A stretch of DNA of 64,000 nt, from NCBI GenBank assembly GCA_023416275.1, contig JAEZIB010000114.1, positions 1 through 64,000 of the forward strand, read 5' to 3'. This DNA is from Bacillota bacterium. GTDB taxonomy: Bacteria > Bacillota > Clostridia > Acetivibrionales > DSM-1351. Each line of letters opens with the position of its first letter. Within the stretch, counting starts at the first letter, position 1. Of the stretch, positions 9,933-18,943 are shown one piece after another. The notes under the pieces were generated by a model. That model was not told the origin of the DNA. It was given only the letters and a program-made list of their open reading frames with translations, and did not search any database. The translations under genes and the position numbers were made by a program.

Positions 9933-10278
9933 TAATCCCCTCTACCTATAATAATTTTTCATAATCAGAATATACTTCCTTTAGAGTACTAGCTGTATAT
10001 TCAGAATTATCATCATAAATCAATTTTAGCGATGTTTTTAATTACCCAACTTTCCATTGATAAGTTGAACACCTATAATTCAACTGGTAAAGTTGAGTTA
10101 ATTAGTTTAATCTGATATGGCTAGATAAGTAATTTATTAATGTATGGAAATTTATGTGCTAAGATTTATTTTACAATACAATGCATCTATATATAGAAGG
10201 GAAAGGCTGCTGCCTTTCCCTTCTATTAATCAGCACTTATCATAAGTGCTTAGACTAATATGTCAAAACTAATATTTA
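9933..10278. other. Gap between lipoprotein and ATPase genes
   Basis: This 346-base gap lies inside the transporter gene set, downstream of the lipoprotein gene. It holds two hairpins close to the lipoprotein stop codon (annotated separately). Around 10045-10170 there is a degraded piece of repeat family A (CCATTGATAAGTTGAACACC, later TTTATGTGCTAAG). No gene was seen. Confidence 0.5.
10196..10250 (-). terminator. Double hairpin after the lipoprotein gene
   Basis: There is a perfect 12-base-pair stem (10196-10207 with 10212-10223, loop of 4) and a second stem AGCACTTAT/ATAAGTGCT (10232-10240, 10242-10250). Neither has a strong U-run on the minus strand. They may act as an attenuator or mRNA stabiliser that lets the binding protein be made in excess over the ATPase and permeases, an arrangement common in importer operons. 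Confidence 0.5.
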
Positions 10279-11418
10279 TTATCTTACTGTAACAGTAACC
10301 TTCTTTAATTTAAGGCTTGAAACAAGTTCATCAGCTGTTGCAACTCCCTTTGGATCTGCCACATCTATTTTACGAGTAATTTTTACTGAGCCATCAGTAA
10401 GTGATTTAAATATAACGTCATAATCAGCTTTTGAGAAGGAATTAAATCTATCAAAAGCATTCGCTTTTTCATCTCCAATTACTTCTGTAGGAAGACCAAT
10501 GCTGTTGTTAGAAGCGTTCAAATATGTGGTTTTTCCTGCATAAGATGACCAGCTGTTATTTTTGTAAATAGCCTCTAGGACTTGCTTAACAGAACCACCA
10601 AGACTCTTCATTGCAGAGGTAATAACAGTTTCGCTGTCATATCTTTGGTCAGTATCAACACCTATAACCTTTTTTCCTGCTTCAGTAGCTGCTGCCATAA
10701 CACTCTTACCTACTGAACCTCCGCAGGCAAATATTACTTCTGCGCCTTCTTGATACATTGTTTTAGCTGTAGCTTTATTAGTATCAGTTTCAGCAAAGTC
10801 TCCTGTATAGTGATAAGTTACTGATATTGCTCCATCTGCAAGCCCTAATTTAGTTGCAGCCGCCTCAGCTCCTTGCAAATATCCATATCCATAGGCTTGA
10901 ACAGCAGGAACAGACATACCTCCCATAAAGCCAAGCTTTTTAAATCCATCTGCAACTGCAGCATAACCAGCAAGGTACCCTGGTTCTTCTTCTGAGTATT
11001 TAATACTTGCTACATTTTCTTTTGCAACTATATCGCTACTTTTAGCAGCATGTGGTTCACCATCTAAAAGTATGAATTTAACCTCAGGATACTTTGTCTG
11101 TGCTTCGAAAACTGGAACTTCAAACAAAAAACCAGGTGTTACAACTACTTTTGCGCCACCAGTAACAGCTAAATCAATTGCTGCAAGGTAACCAGCATCT
11201 GAATCTTCTTCAGGTTTATAATACTTATGAGTAAAATTGTTTGCCTTTGCAAATTCAACTACGCCTTCCCATGAGCCTTGATTAAAGGATTTATCATCTA
11301 TGTTTCCTTTGTCAGTGATAAGCGCAATTTCATAGCCTCCGCCTGCAGGACCTCCACAACCTGCTAACATAGTGCATACAAAAGTAAGAGCCAACACTAT
11401 TGCCAGTATTTTTTTCAT
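10279..11418 (-). CDS. nupN: BMP family nucleoside-binding lipoprotein
   Basis: A 379-residue protein with a lipoprotein signal peptide: basic start, hydrophobic core and lipobox LAGC at residues 17-20. The Cys is anchored to the outer face of the membrane. The mature part has the PnrA/Bmp features ALITDKGNIDDKSFNQGSWEG, the GYLAGYAA region, a KTMYQEGAEVIFACGG stretch and a VIGVDTDQ motif. It captures purine nucleosides for the downstream transporter. AGGAGG lies upstream of the ATG. It is first in the operon and separated from the ATPase by a hairpin-rich gap. Confidence 0.92.
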   Translation of the reverse strand: MKKILAIVLALTFVCTMLAGCGGPAGGGYEIALITDKGNIDDKSFNQGSWEGVVEFAKANNFTHKYYKPEEDSDAGYLAAIDLAVTGGAKVVVTPGFLFEVPVFEAQTKYPEVKFILLDGEPHAAKSSDIVAKENVASIKYSEEEPGYLAGYAAVADGFKKLGFMGGMSVPAVQAYGYGYLQGAEAAATKLGLADGAISVTYHYTGDFAETDTNKATAKTMYQEGAEVIFACGGSVGKSVMAAATEAGKKVIGVDTDQRYDSETVITSAMKSLGGSVKQVLEAIYKNNSWSSYAGKTTYLNASNNSIGLPTEVIGDEKANAFDRFNSFSKADYDVIFKSLTDGSVKITRKIDVADPKGVATADELVSSLKLKKVTVTVR

Positions 11419-11566
11419 AATTAATTCCTCCTAATTTTTTGGTTATTTTTAACTATGCTTATTTTAACATTCTTTTTAGTAAATATAAACACACTTTTTC
11501 CTTCATATGGAGATTTTGTTAATCTTGAATATAACCATTTTGCTTTCCCAAAAATCAAATGGTCTT

Positions 11567-11597
11567 ATTATAGTATCGTATACATAAACTATTTCAA
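11567..11597 (-). promoter_or_regulatory. Possible promoter of the nucleoside transporter operon
   Basis: On the minus strand TTGAAA (11592-11597) and TATAAT (11567-11572) lie about 150 bases upstream of the lipoprotein start. The spacer is 19 bases, longer than ideal. The -35 box overlaps the 3' end of the upstream acyl-CoA ligase gene. No purine riboswitch was recognised in the leader. Confidence 0.35.
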
Positions 11598-13424
11598 TGC
11601 ATTATCAATATTTGTTCCGCTAATTTTTCTCATGCTGGTGTTTAATTTGTCTAGCAAATCAGTTACTCTTTTATATTCTACAGGCCTCTTTATTTTCAAC
11701 GTAGTTGTCTTAATCAGCTCCTCATAGCTAATAACAAAGTATCTGATTATTTTATACTGAGGCATTTCCTGATTTATCTTTTTTATTTCCCTCTGAAGCA
11801 TATCTGCAAGTTCAGTATCACTAGGTAAAACTCCCAGCTTTTCCTTTAATATATTCTTATCTAGTACCAGCTTGGCACAAACCTGAATGTCCCCATCAGG
11901 TGCTGTATTACCCCATACATACGATTCCTTTACTCCATCAATATTATTCAGCAGCATCTCATATTCCTCTGGAAAAGCCTTCTTTCCATTATTTAAAACA
12001 ATCATAGACTTTGCTCTGCCAGTAATAGTGATAAAACCGTCGTCATCTATAAAACCTAAATCTCCTGTATGAAACCAGCCTTCACTGTCTATTGCTTCCT
12101 TTGTTGCATCATCATCTTGGTAATACCCCATCATAACATTTGAACCTCTGGTAATAATCTCTCCCATTCCATTTTCATCAGGTTTGTCTATCGCTACCTC
12201 TATACCCTTCATTGGCTGTCCTATCGTACCTGGCTTATTGTAAAAATCATTATTTAAGGCAACTACAGGTGAGGTTTCTGTTAAGCCATAGCCCTGAATA
12301 ACATTTAGTCCTAGCATACCAAAACCATTGATAATTTCCTTATCTATCGGAGCAGCTCCTGAAACTGCAAGCCTTAAGTCAGGCCCTATTTGTGCCAGAA
12401 TTTGTTTGAATAAGGTTCTGCGCAAATCTATTTTTGCTTTCAGTAAGGCATTTGATATTTTGCCTAAGCTTTTAACAATTTTCTCTTTGCCGGACTTTTT
12501 TATACCTTCTTGTACCTTTTTGTACACTGCCTCAAGAATTGCAGGTACTACAACAAGTACGGTAACTTTAAATTCCTTCAGGTTTTTTGCTATATGCTTT
12601 ACGCCTTCACTATAAGCAATACAGACTCCATTGTTAAGCATAAAAACCATTCCTGCTGACAGTTCAAAAGTATGATGCAAGGGCAAAATCGATAAATGTA
12701 CATCTGTAGGATATACCTTAATCATTGATGTAACAGCACTAACATTGGAGCATATATTTCTCTGATTAAGCTTTACTCCTTTTGCCATACTTGTAGTACC
12801 AGAAGTAAAAAGTAAAACTGATAGATCTTCAGGATTTATTTCCGCATCAACAAAGCTATTATCGCCCTTGTCCAATAATTCTTTGCCTTTTTCAACCAGT
12901 GCTTGTATATCTGTAAAATTCGAAGGATAGCCTTGGTCAAGCCTGTCCATACAAATAAATTGTTTTATAACTATATTCTTTTTTGAAAGCCCCAGCATTT
13001 CACTATTAAAATGGCTACTGAAAAATATAGCATCAACCCCACCTCTGTTTATCAGGTTCTCAATTTCAATTTGAGGAAGATGCTTATCCAATGGAACTGC
13101 AATACCCGTTCCATTTACTATTGAAAAAAAGCTCAGAGCCCACTCATACCTATTCTCACTAATTACTGCAATTCTTTTGTTTTTCAAGCCTAAATGGTGC
13201 AATGCTGTACCAAGTGCATTTATTTCATTGCCAAATTCAATATAGTTTTTTTCAACAGTAGTATTGTCTCTTTTAAATTTAAATGCTGCTTTGTTTTGAA
13301 ACTTTTTTATACTATTGTGAATTAACTTTTTAAAGCTATCAACCTGAGTACATTCATAATAGCCTAAACCTGTTACAGTTTTTCTGCCATTTTTATTTGA
13401 TAATGTAACTCCTTTTTTAATCAT
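11589..13424 (-). CDS. AMP-forming long-chain acyl-CoA synthetase
   Basis: A 611-residue ANL-superfamily enzyme with the P-loop-like motif LLFTSGTTSMAKGV, a YGLTETSPVV motif and GWFHTGDLGFID. It activates fatty acids with ATP and CoA at the membrane or in the cytoplasm. The C-terminal lysine region (TTTLKIKRP) fits the catalytic A10-like loop. AGGAG lies upstream of the ATG. It is not part of the biosynthetic clusters; it sits alone upstream of the nucleoside transporter. The chain-length preference cannot be read from the sequence. Confidence 0.88.
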   Translation of the reverse strand: MIKKGVTLSNKNGRKTVTGLGYYECTQVDSFKKLIHNSIKKFQNKAAFKFKRDNTTVEKNYIEFGNEINALGTALHHLGLKNKRIAVISENRYEWALSFFSIVNGTGIAVPLDKHLPQIEIENLINRGGVDAIFFSSHFNSEMLGLSKKNIVIKQFICMDRLDQGYPSNFTDIQALVEKGKELLDKGDNSFVDAEINPEDLSVLLFTSGTTSMAKGVKLNQRNICSNVSAVTSMIKVYPTDVHLSILPLHHTFELSAGMVFMLNNGVCIAYSEGVKHIAKNLKEFKVTVLVVVPAILEAVYKKVQEGIKKSGKEKIVKSLGKISNALLKAKIDLRRTLFKQILAQIGPDLRLAVSGAAPIDKEIINGFGMLGLNVIQGYGLTETSPVVALNNDFYNKPGTIGQPMKGIEVAIDKPDENGMGEIITRGSNVMMGYYQDDDATKEAIDSEGWFHTGDLGFIDDDGFITITGRAKSMIVLNNGKKAFPEEYEMLLNNIDGVKESYVWGNTAPDGDIQVCAKLVLDKNILKEKLGVLPSDTELADMLQREIKKINQEMPQYKIIRYFVISYEELIKTTTLKIKRPVEYKRVTDLLDKLNTSMRKISGTNIDNALK

Positions 13425-13865
13425 ATTTTAATCTCCTAATCATTTTTTATTAAATCTGGCAAATAATTTATATATCTTTATTTTTTATTATGGTATTTCC
13501 AAATTTAAATGAATGGCAATTAGCTAAATCTATAAGCTACAAACAGAAAGTCTGGATTTCCAATAGGATTATAGTAATTAACCACATATTATTTTATTAC
13601 CAGGTCATAAATATTATAATATTATATTTATACATTATCAAGCACAAAAAGCAACACAAATTTACATTTCAAACATTTCTTTTCTTCTCTAAAACGACAA
13701 AAAGCCAAGCTTATATTTATATTCCAATGGAACTTTATGCAAAATACAGATATAAATACAATTATAATATAGAATTTAAAACTTTAATATACATACAAAA
13801 AATTTAAATCATCTCATCTACTTGAGCTTATATATATTATGAATTAAAACAACGCTCATTATTTA

Positions 13866-14020
13866 TAACTACTAGATTCAAAATGAAATTTTTCGACTGT
13901 AGAAAAATTTCATTACATCAGCGGTATGTAAGCGGGGCTGGTGATACTATCACTGCCTAAAACCCAAAGTGGTAGCCGTCACTTATATAAGTGGGAGTCA
14001 TTTTCTTGCCTCGTTATAAT
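13866..14020 (+). repeat. Dispersed repeat family B, copy 2
   Basis: It closely matches the copy at 2345-2500 through ATTCAAAATGAAATTTTTCG, the 13-base-pair hairpin, the GGTGATACTATCACTGCC segment, CACTTATATAAGTG and the end TTGCCTCGTTATA. It abuts the next copy, sharing the TTATAAT boundary. Confidence 0.75.
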
Positions 14021-14171
14021 ACCTAAATTCAAAATGAAATTTTTCGACTGTAGAAAAATTTCATTACATTAGCGGTATTTCAAAGAGGCTGGTGATACTC
14101 TCACTGCCTAAAAACCAAAGTGGTAGCCGTCACTTATATAAGTAGGAGACAATTTCTTGCCTCGTTATATT
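14021..14171 (+). repeat. Dispersed repeat family B, copy 3
   Basis: This is the second unit of a direct tandem pair with copy 2, nearly identical to it through most of its length, and ends with CCTCGTTATA. The pair lies upstream of the hemolysin III gene. A tandem arrangement with a shared end suggests either insertion next to an existing copy or unequal duplication. Confidence 0.75.
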
Positions 14172-14309
14172 GAAAACAATGGGTTTTAGTGGTAAATTTA
14201 TAATTGACTAATAACTAAAACTTCGCACATAAAAATCTATTGATGCGATAGAATTATCAAATATAATTATGGCATCTGGCCAAATATATTAATGTTCGGG
14301 AGGTTACAT

Positions 14310-14954
14310 ATGTCCAACAAAATCATAGAATTAAGTTTTGGTGAAGAGCTTGCCAATGCTTTAACACATGGTATAGCCGCACTCCTTGTGTTGTTCTCCT
14401 TTCCATTTGTAATCATAACAGCATATACCAAGGGTACACTTGTGGATGTGGCAAGTGTAACTATTTTCGGCATATGTATTTTTTTAATGTTTTTAATGTC
14501 AACCATCTACCATGTTATGGAACATAACACTATTCACAAGCAGGTTATGCGTATAATGGATCATATTTTTATTTATGTTGCAATAGCTGGTACATACACA
14601 CCCATAGCTGCCTCTATTATTGGCGGGTGGCAGGCTATTGTATTATTGTCTCTTCAATGGGCAATGGTTTTATTTGGAATTCTGTATAAGTCTCTATCTA
14701 AAAGCTCCATACCTAAAATATCCTTATTGATTTACCTAATTATGGGTTGGAGTATTATTATATTTATGCCTTTGTTCATTAAAAAGGCAAATGCCACTTT
14801 GTTTTGGCTTATTCTTGCAGGTGGTATTTTTTATTCTGTAGGGGCAGCAATTTATGCTAAGAAGGGCTTTAAATATCATCATATGGTCTGGCACATATTT
14901 GTTTTCTTGGGTGTAATAACTCATTATATTGGAATTTGCTTTTTTATGTATTAA
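14310..14954 (+). CDS. trhA: TrhA/hemolysin III family membrane protein
   Basis: A 214-residue PAQR-superfamily protein with seven membrane helices. Family signatures are visible: LTHGIAALLV near the start, STIYHVMEHN, MDHIFIYVAIAGTYTP and a final HHMVWHIFVFLGVITHY that carries the metal-binding His residues. Bacterial members are called hemolysin III or TrhA and are linked to membrane homeostasis; cytolysis is doubtful. The ATG at 14310 follows GGGAGG and is preferred over an in-frame ATG 18 bases upstream. It is monocistronic and convergent with the rubrerythrin gene. Confidence 0.9.
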   Translation: MSNKIIELSFGEELANALTHGIAALLVLFSFPFVIITAYTKGTLVDVASVTIFGICIFLMFLMSTIYHVMEHNTIHKQVMRIMDHIFIYVAIAGTYTPIAASIIGGWQAIVLLSLQWAMVLFGILYKSLSKSSIPKISLLIYLIMGWSIIIFMPLFIKKANATLFWLILAGGIFYSVGAAIYAKKGFKYHHMVWHIFVFLGVITHYIGICFFMY

Positions 14955-14997
14955 AAAATCATGTCATACTTCGTTATTAAGAGTATGACATGATTTT
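14955..14997. terminator. Bidirectional terminator
   Basis: A perfect 16-base-pair inverted repeat (14955-14970 with 14982-14997) with A4/T4 ends lies between the stop codons of trhA (+) and rubrerythrin (-). It can serve both genes. Confidence 0.85.
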
Positions 14998-15008
14998 AGC
15001 ATTGCTAA

Positions 15009-15590
15009 TTATGTTTTAACCTCAAACCATCCTTGAGGATGCTTACAAACAGGGCATATTCCAGGAGCATCAGTGCCTTGGTGTATATGTCCACAGTTTG
15101 TACATATCCACTGAACAGGCTGCGTTTTCTGATATAGAGTCTGCTGCTCCAATTCAGTCTTTAACTGATTAAATTTTTGTTCATGCTCTTTTTCTATCTT
15201 TGCTATCATTCTAAAAGCAGCTTCTATTGCAGGAAAGTTCTCTTGTTTAGCAACATCTGCAAAAGACGGATAAATCATGGAGTGTTCTTCTTTCTCTCCT
15301 TCCGCAGCTGCTTTTAAATTTGAAAGAGTATCTCCAAGTTCAAATGGGTACCCTGCATTTACATTTACGTTACTATTACCACTACCCATACCGTCAACCA
15401 AAAGATCATAAAACACCTTTGCATGAGCCAACTCATTACCAGCAATCAGTAAAAACTGCTGTTCGAGGGCTCTATGTCCTTCGTGCTTTGCATATTCTGC
15501 ATAAAATGTGTACCTGTTTCTTGCCTGTGATTCACCTGCAAACGCTCTTGCAAGGTTTTCAGAAGTCTTTGTTCCTGCTAGCTTTCCCAT
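15009..15590 (-). CDS. rbr: Rubrerythrin
   Basis: A 193-residue protein in the classical order. The N-terminal ferritin-like diiron domain has EsQARNRYTFYAEYAKHEGH and EKEHEQKF with Glu and ExxH ligands; the C-terminal rubredoxin domain has CTNC and CPVC. It reduces hydrogen peroxide to water in the cytoplasm of anaerobes. The ATG at 15590 has no good adjacent ribosome site. The nearest AGGAGG (15654-15659) is about 65 bases upstream, separated by a hairpin and a nine-codon reading frame, which suggests an unusual leader. Confidence 0.94.
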   Translation of the reverse strand: MGKLAGTKTSENLARAFAGESQARNRYTFYAEYAKHEGHRALEQQFLLIAGNELAHAKVFYDLLVDGMGSGNSNVNVNAGYPFELGDTLSNLKAAAEGEKEEHSMIYPSFADVAKQENFPAIEAAFRMIAKIEKEHEQKFNQLKTELEQQTLYQKTQPVQWICTNCGHIHQGTDAPGICPVCKHPQGWFEVKT

Positions 15591-15597
15591 AAAAAAT

Positions 15598-15659
15598 GTC
15601 CATGTCCCACATTCTACACAACACTACATGACTGAAATGACATGGACTCGGCACCTCCT
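15598..15659 (-). promoter_or_regulatory. Structured leader of rubrerythrin with upstream mini-ORF
   Basis: Reading the minus strand, AGGAGG (15654-15659) is followed 10 bases later by an ATG that opens a nine-residue frame MSFQSCSVV with stop at 15614-15616. A 9-base-pair stem GTCCATGTC/GACATGGAC (15639-15647 with 15598-15606) encloses most of it and ends in T6 next to the rubrerythrin ATG. Folding would bring AGGAGG close to the true start, or act as an attenuator. The pairing is seen directly; the function is inferred. Confidence 0.45.
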
Positions 15660-16155
15660 TTAAATGTATTAGTGATTTCCGTCAGCCTTATCCTCCTATC
15701 AATTTGTCGTATAAAACTTGGCGCATACCTAACAAATCATTCAATACAAAAGCTCAGTTCCTTTAAACATTATAAACATTGAAGCCTTTGTATTTGAATA
15801 AACTCTTAAAGGTATAAGCGTAGTTTAACTATACTTTACAAAAAGCATATGGAATATTTTGTCCATAATATAGATATTCATACTACTTATATAATAATTT
15901 TCCAATGGATTTGAAAGCGTAAGACATATAAAACGTTAAGATGAACAATTGCTGGTTCTTGTAATCAATGATATTTGAATTTATTTTGGCAATAAACCAC
16001 TGATAATATTGAACACCGACAGACTTTTTATATAATACAAAATCACTTGGCTTAGTCTTATAAACAGATACTACTAAAGCATTTGGCTTAAGTCTTATAT
16101 TAAACAGATATCACTATAGTATTTGCCTCTTATACTAAATTGACTTTGGTAAATA
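15660..16155. other. Intergenic region with degraded repeats
   Basis: No gene was seen. Pieces of repeat family A lie around 15740-15830 and 15955-16040 (GGCAATAAACCACTGATAATATTGAACACC). An imperfect tandem duplication of about 40 bases (GGCTTAGTCTTATA..AACAGATA) occurs at about 16049-16126, just downstream of the amino acid transporter ATPase. Confidence 0.45.
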
Positions 16156-16917
16156 TCATTTTTCAAACCCTTTTATAAATAGCTTAGTTCTCTCGTTAAC
16201 GGGATTAGAAAAAACCTCCTCAGGTGTACCTTCTTCTACTATAACACCATTGTCCATAAAGATAACTCTATCAGCCACTTCTCTGGCAAAGTTCATTTCG
16301 TGAGTTACTACTACCATAGTCATATGCTCTTGGGCTAGCTGTCTTATTACCTTCAAGACCTCCAAGGTTAGCTCAGGATCTAGTGCAGACGTAGGCTCAT
16401 CAAAGAACAGAACGTCTGGATTTAGCGCAAGCGCCCTTGCTATAGCAACCCTTTGGCACTGTCCACCTGACAAATTACAGGGATATGCACTTGCCTTATC
16501 TTCAAGACCCATCTTAGCCAAAAGCTCATGCGCTATTTTATCAGCTTCTTCCTTATTAATACCCGCAACACTTACAGGTGCCTCAGTTATATTTCTAATA
16601 ACACTTAAATGAGGAAAAAGATTAAAATTCTGAAATACTAATCCTATTTTTAATCGAATTTCCCTTAATTTATTCTTATCAGCATAAATCGCTCTCCCAG
16701 CTTCATTTGTTGAAACCATAATTTCATCTTCAACTGTTATTTTACCCGAATCAATCTTTTCAAGCAGATTTATACATCTCAGAAGTGTACTTTTTCCAGA
16801 GCCAGATGGACCAATTACAGCAACTACTTCTCCCTTATTTACTTCAAAGGATATTCCCTTCAATACATTATTTCCATCAAAACTCTTACATATATCTGAT
16901 GCTTCTATCATTATCAT
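16156..16917 (-). CDS. Polar amino acid ABC transporter ATPase
   Basis: A single-cassette ATPase of about 253 residues with Walker A GPSGSGKSTL, signature LSGGQCQRVAIARAL, Walker B VLFFDEPTSALDPE and H-loop VVVTHEM. It belongs to the GlnQ/HisP group, with the family VFQNFNLFPHLSV Q-loop. The ATG at 16917 (MIMIEASD) has GGAGG seven bases upstream; longer in-frame starts lack ribosome sites. It is last in a three-gene operon after the permease and the binding lipoprotein. It energises uptake of a polar amino acid, the identity of which cannot be read here. Confidence 0.92.
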   Translation of the reverse strand: MIMIEASDICKSFDGNNVLKGISFEVNKGEVVAVIGPSGSGKSTLLRCINLLEKIDSGKITVEDEIMVSTNEAGRAIYADKNKLREIRLKIGLVFQNFNLFPHLSVIRNITEAPVSVAGINKEEADKIAHELLAKMGLEDKASAYPCNLSGGQCQRVAIARALALNPDVLFFDEPTSALDPELTLEVLKVIRQLAQEHMTMVVVTHEMNFAREVADRVIFMDNGVIVEEGTPEEVFSNPVNERTKLFIKGFEK

Positions 16918-16975
16918 AGTTAACCTCCATACCGATTTCCAGCACAAAATGGTCTAATAAATTATCTTTGAAATA

Positions 16976-17608
16976 CTATCTATAGTAATTAAGCTTTTTC
17001 TCTGCAAACCCAAAAAGCTTAGCTACAATTAAATTCATTACATAATAGAAAGCTCCTGCTATAAATACAGGTTGCATTGATCCTATTCTACTCATTTCAT
17101 TTGTTGCTATTCTATAAATTTCAATAATTCCAATTGCAGTTACCAATGCTGTATCCTTGACCAAGGTTATAACCTCATTACTTATCGCAGGCAAGATTCT
17201 CTTTACAACCTGTGGCAATACTATCTTAAAAAATACTTGTACTTTAGTGAAACCTAGAACTTCACCAGCCTCATATTGTCCCTTTGGTATTGAATCTATT
17301 CCACCTCTAAAAATCTCAGCATAATATGCAGCATAATTAAGAACTAAAGCAATTACTGCAGCTAGGAATCTGTCAATTTTCACATGAAAAACATATGATG
17401 GTCCAAAATATACTGCAACCAATTGTAACATTAGTGGCGTACCTCGCATAATAGATATGTATATACCTGCAATACCACTCATTATCAAATTTTTTGATCT
17501 TCTGCAAAAAGATATAATAAGACCTAATGGAAGAGCAAAAACTAAAGTCAGCAAAAAAAGTTCTATGGAAACAACCATTCCCTCACATAAAAGCATTATC
17601 AGCTTCAC
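16976..17608 (-). CDS. Polar amino acid ABC transporter permease
   Basis: A HisM/GlnP-type permease of about 210 residues with five hydrophobic segments and the EAA loop (YYAEIFRGGIDSIPKGQYEAGEVLG). The start is uncertain. I prefer GTG at 17608 because AGAGGGG lies eight bases upstream; an ATG at 17626 and a distant one at 17671 are possible. It forms the membrane channel, probably as a homodimer, with the neighbouring ATPase and lipoprotein. Confidence 0.88.
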   Translation of the reverse strand: MKLIMLLCEGMVVSIELFLLTLVFALPLGLIISFCRRSKNLIMSGIAGIYISIMRGTPLMLQLVAVYFGPSYVFHVKIDRFLAAVIALVLNYAAYYAEIFRGGIDSIPKGQYEAGEVLGFTKVQVFFKIVLPQVVKRILPAISNEVITLVKDTALVTAIGIIEIYRIATNEMSRIGSMQPVFIAGAFYYVMNLIVAKLFGFAEKKLNYYR

Positions 17609-17767
17609 GCACAAATCCCCTCTCATTAAAGACAAACTCTTTAAAAAAGAAGCTATTGCATAGCATTTCATTGCCGCAATATCGTATACTTAGCTATTCC
17701 TAACTTAGTAATTATAATGTGGTTGAATGCCATTGTGCAACAGCCTCTACATAATGTATTCTATAAA

Positions 17768-18586
17768 CTACTTACCAATAGTTGAAATATCCTTGCCAAA
17801 CCATTTCTCTGATATCTTAGCAATGGTACCGTCCTTAGCCATTTCCTTGAGTGTATCGTTAATTTTAGTCTTAAGCTCTATATCATTTTTTCTGAATCCT
17901 ATTCCATATTCCTCTGCTGCCAAACCTTTATCTAATACTCTATATTTTTCGCCCTTCATTTGTATAAAGTATCTTGCTACTATTTCATCCATAACTACAG
18001 CATCAACATTACCTGTCTGCAAATCCATTAAGCATAGTGTATTGTCTTTCAGTTCAACAGCTTCTTTAAGTGAAGCTTTAAAATCTGCTCTGCTATCCAA
18101 AGCGTTTTTTGCACTGGAGCCTGCTTGTAATGCGATTGACTTTCCAGCTAAATCTGCTTCTGAGTTATATTTTGAGTCAGCCATTACAACAAGCACCTGC
18201 TGGTTGTTCATATACGCGTCTGAAAATAATAAATTTTTCTTTAATTCATCTGTCATAGTAAAACCATTCCAAATACAGTCAATATTTTCAGTATTAAGCT
18301 CCTGCTCTTTTGAATCCCAGTTGATTGGCTGAAGCTTCAATTTAATATCCAATCGAGAAGCTACTTCCTTTGCAAGGTCAATATCGTATCCTACAATTTC
18401 ATTATTATCGTCTCTGTAACCCATAGGAGGAAAGCTATCGTCCAAGCCAAGTACAAGCTCACCTGCTTCCTTTATCTTATCCCAAGACTGGTCTGAGCCC
18501 GCCTTGTCTGTGCTTCCACAGCCTGCAAATAGAAATGCTACAGCCATTACCCCTGATAAAACCTTAACTAATAATTTCTTTTTCAC
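17768..18586 (-). CDS. Amino acid-binding lipoprotein of ABC transporter
   Basis: A 272-residue SBP_bac_3 family protein. The signal peptide ends in lipobox LFAGC (Cys about residue 23), so it is membrane-anchored outside the cell. The mature part has LVLGLDDSFPPMGYRD and NEIVGYDIDLAKEVASRL, which form the typical ligand-binding lobe, and a second lobe starting at GKSIALQAGSSA. It is first in the operon with the permease and ATPase. Ligand: a polar amino acid or cystine-like compound, not determinable. Confidence 0.92.
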   Translation of the reverse strand: MKKKLLVKVLSGVMAVAFLFAGCGSTDKAGSDQSWDKIKEAGELVLGLDDSFPPMGYRDDNNEIVGYDIDLAKEVASRLDIKLKLQPINWDSKEQELNTENIDCIWNGFTMTDELKKNLLFSDAYMNNQQVLVVMADSKYNSEADLAGKSIALQAGSSAKNALDSRADFKASLKEAVELKDNTLCLMDLQTGNVDAVVMDEIVARYFIQMKGEKYRVLDKGLAAEEYGIGFRKNDIELKTKINDTLKEMAKDGTIAKISEKWFGKDISTIGK

Positions 18587-18943
18587 ACTATATCCATCCC
18601 TTCACAAAATAAAAATTAATTGTCACATTCTGTCTACTTATAATAAACATTATCGTTTATTCGCCTATATGTATTTTACTTCATAACTTTACTAAAGTAA
18701 ATCGTTGATTTCTAATAATTAATTTATATTTATAATTATTAGGGTTATGTAGGTTGTTATGCTTAAAGCAGTGCTTTTTTTCATGTTAGCTAAATTTCCA
18801 ACACAACTTTTGCAGTTCAAAATTGTAGGTGTACAAATTATTTTCCATTTCAATTTACTATTTTCTAGGATATATTAAGTTTTTCAAGCATAGATTTTAT
18901 AGTGTCTTTGTTTACGTTTGATACAAATTGAGAGGTGAAAAAA
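18587..18943. other. Divergent intergenic region
   Basis: A 357-base AT-rich region between the amino acid transporter (-) and the M23 peptidase (+). It must hold both promoters, but I could not single out convincing boxes. Around 18790-18850 there is a weak match to repeat family A (CCAACACAACTTTTGCAGTT..GTAGGTG). Confidence 0.4.

Larger units (their letters stand above)
13425..14309. other. Long AT-rich intergenic region with tandem repeats
   Basis: This is an 885-base gap between divergent genes. The part at 13425-13860 is very AT-rich and contains only a spurious low-complexity reading frame. Two head-to-tail copies of repeat family B follow (annotated). Around 14205-14245 lies an inverted end of repeat family A (ACTTCGCACATAAAAATCT). 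Confidence 0.6.

Noticed and set aside
11419..11590. Purine riboswitch upstream of the nucleoside transporter
   Set aside because: The conserved loop and junction sequences are not visible in the leader.
13490..13807. 105-residue plus-strand frame
   Set aside because: It is composed almost wholly of Ile, Tyr, Lys and Asn, as expected from AT-rich non-coding DNA, and has no ribosome site.
13866..14171. CRISPR array
   Set aside because: There are only two units of about 155 bases with no spacers between short repeats; it is a tandem copy of a dispersed repeat.
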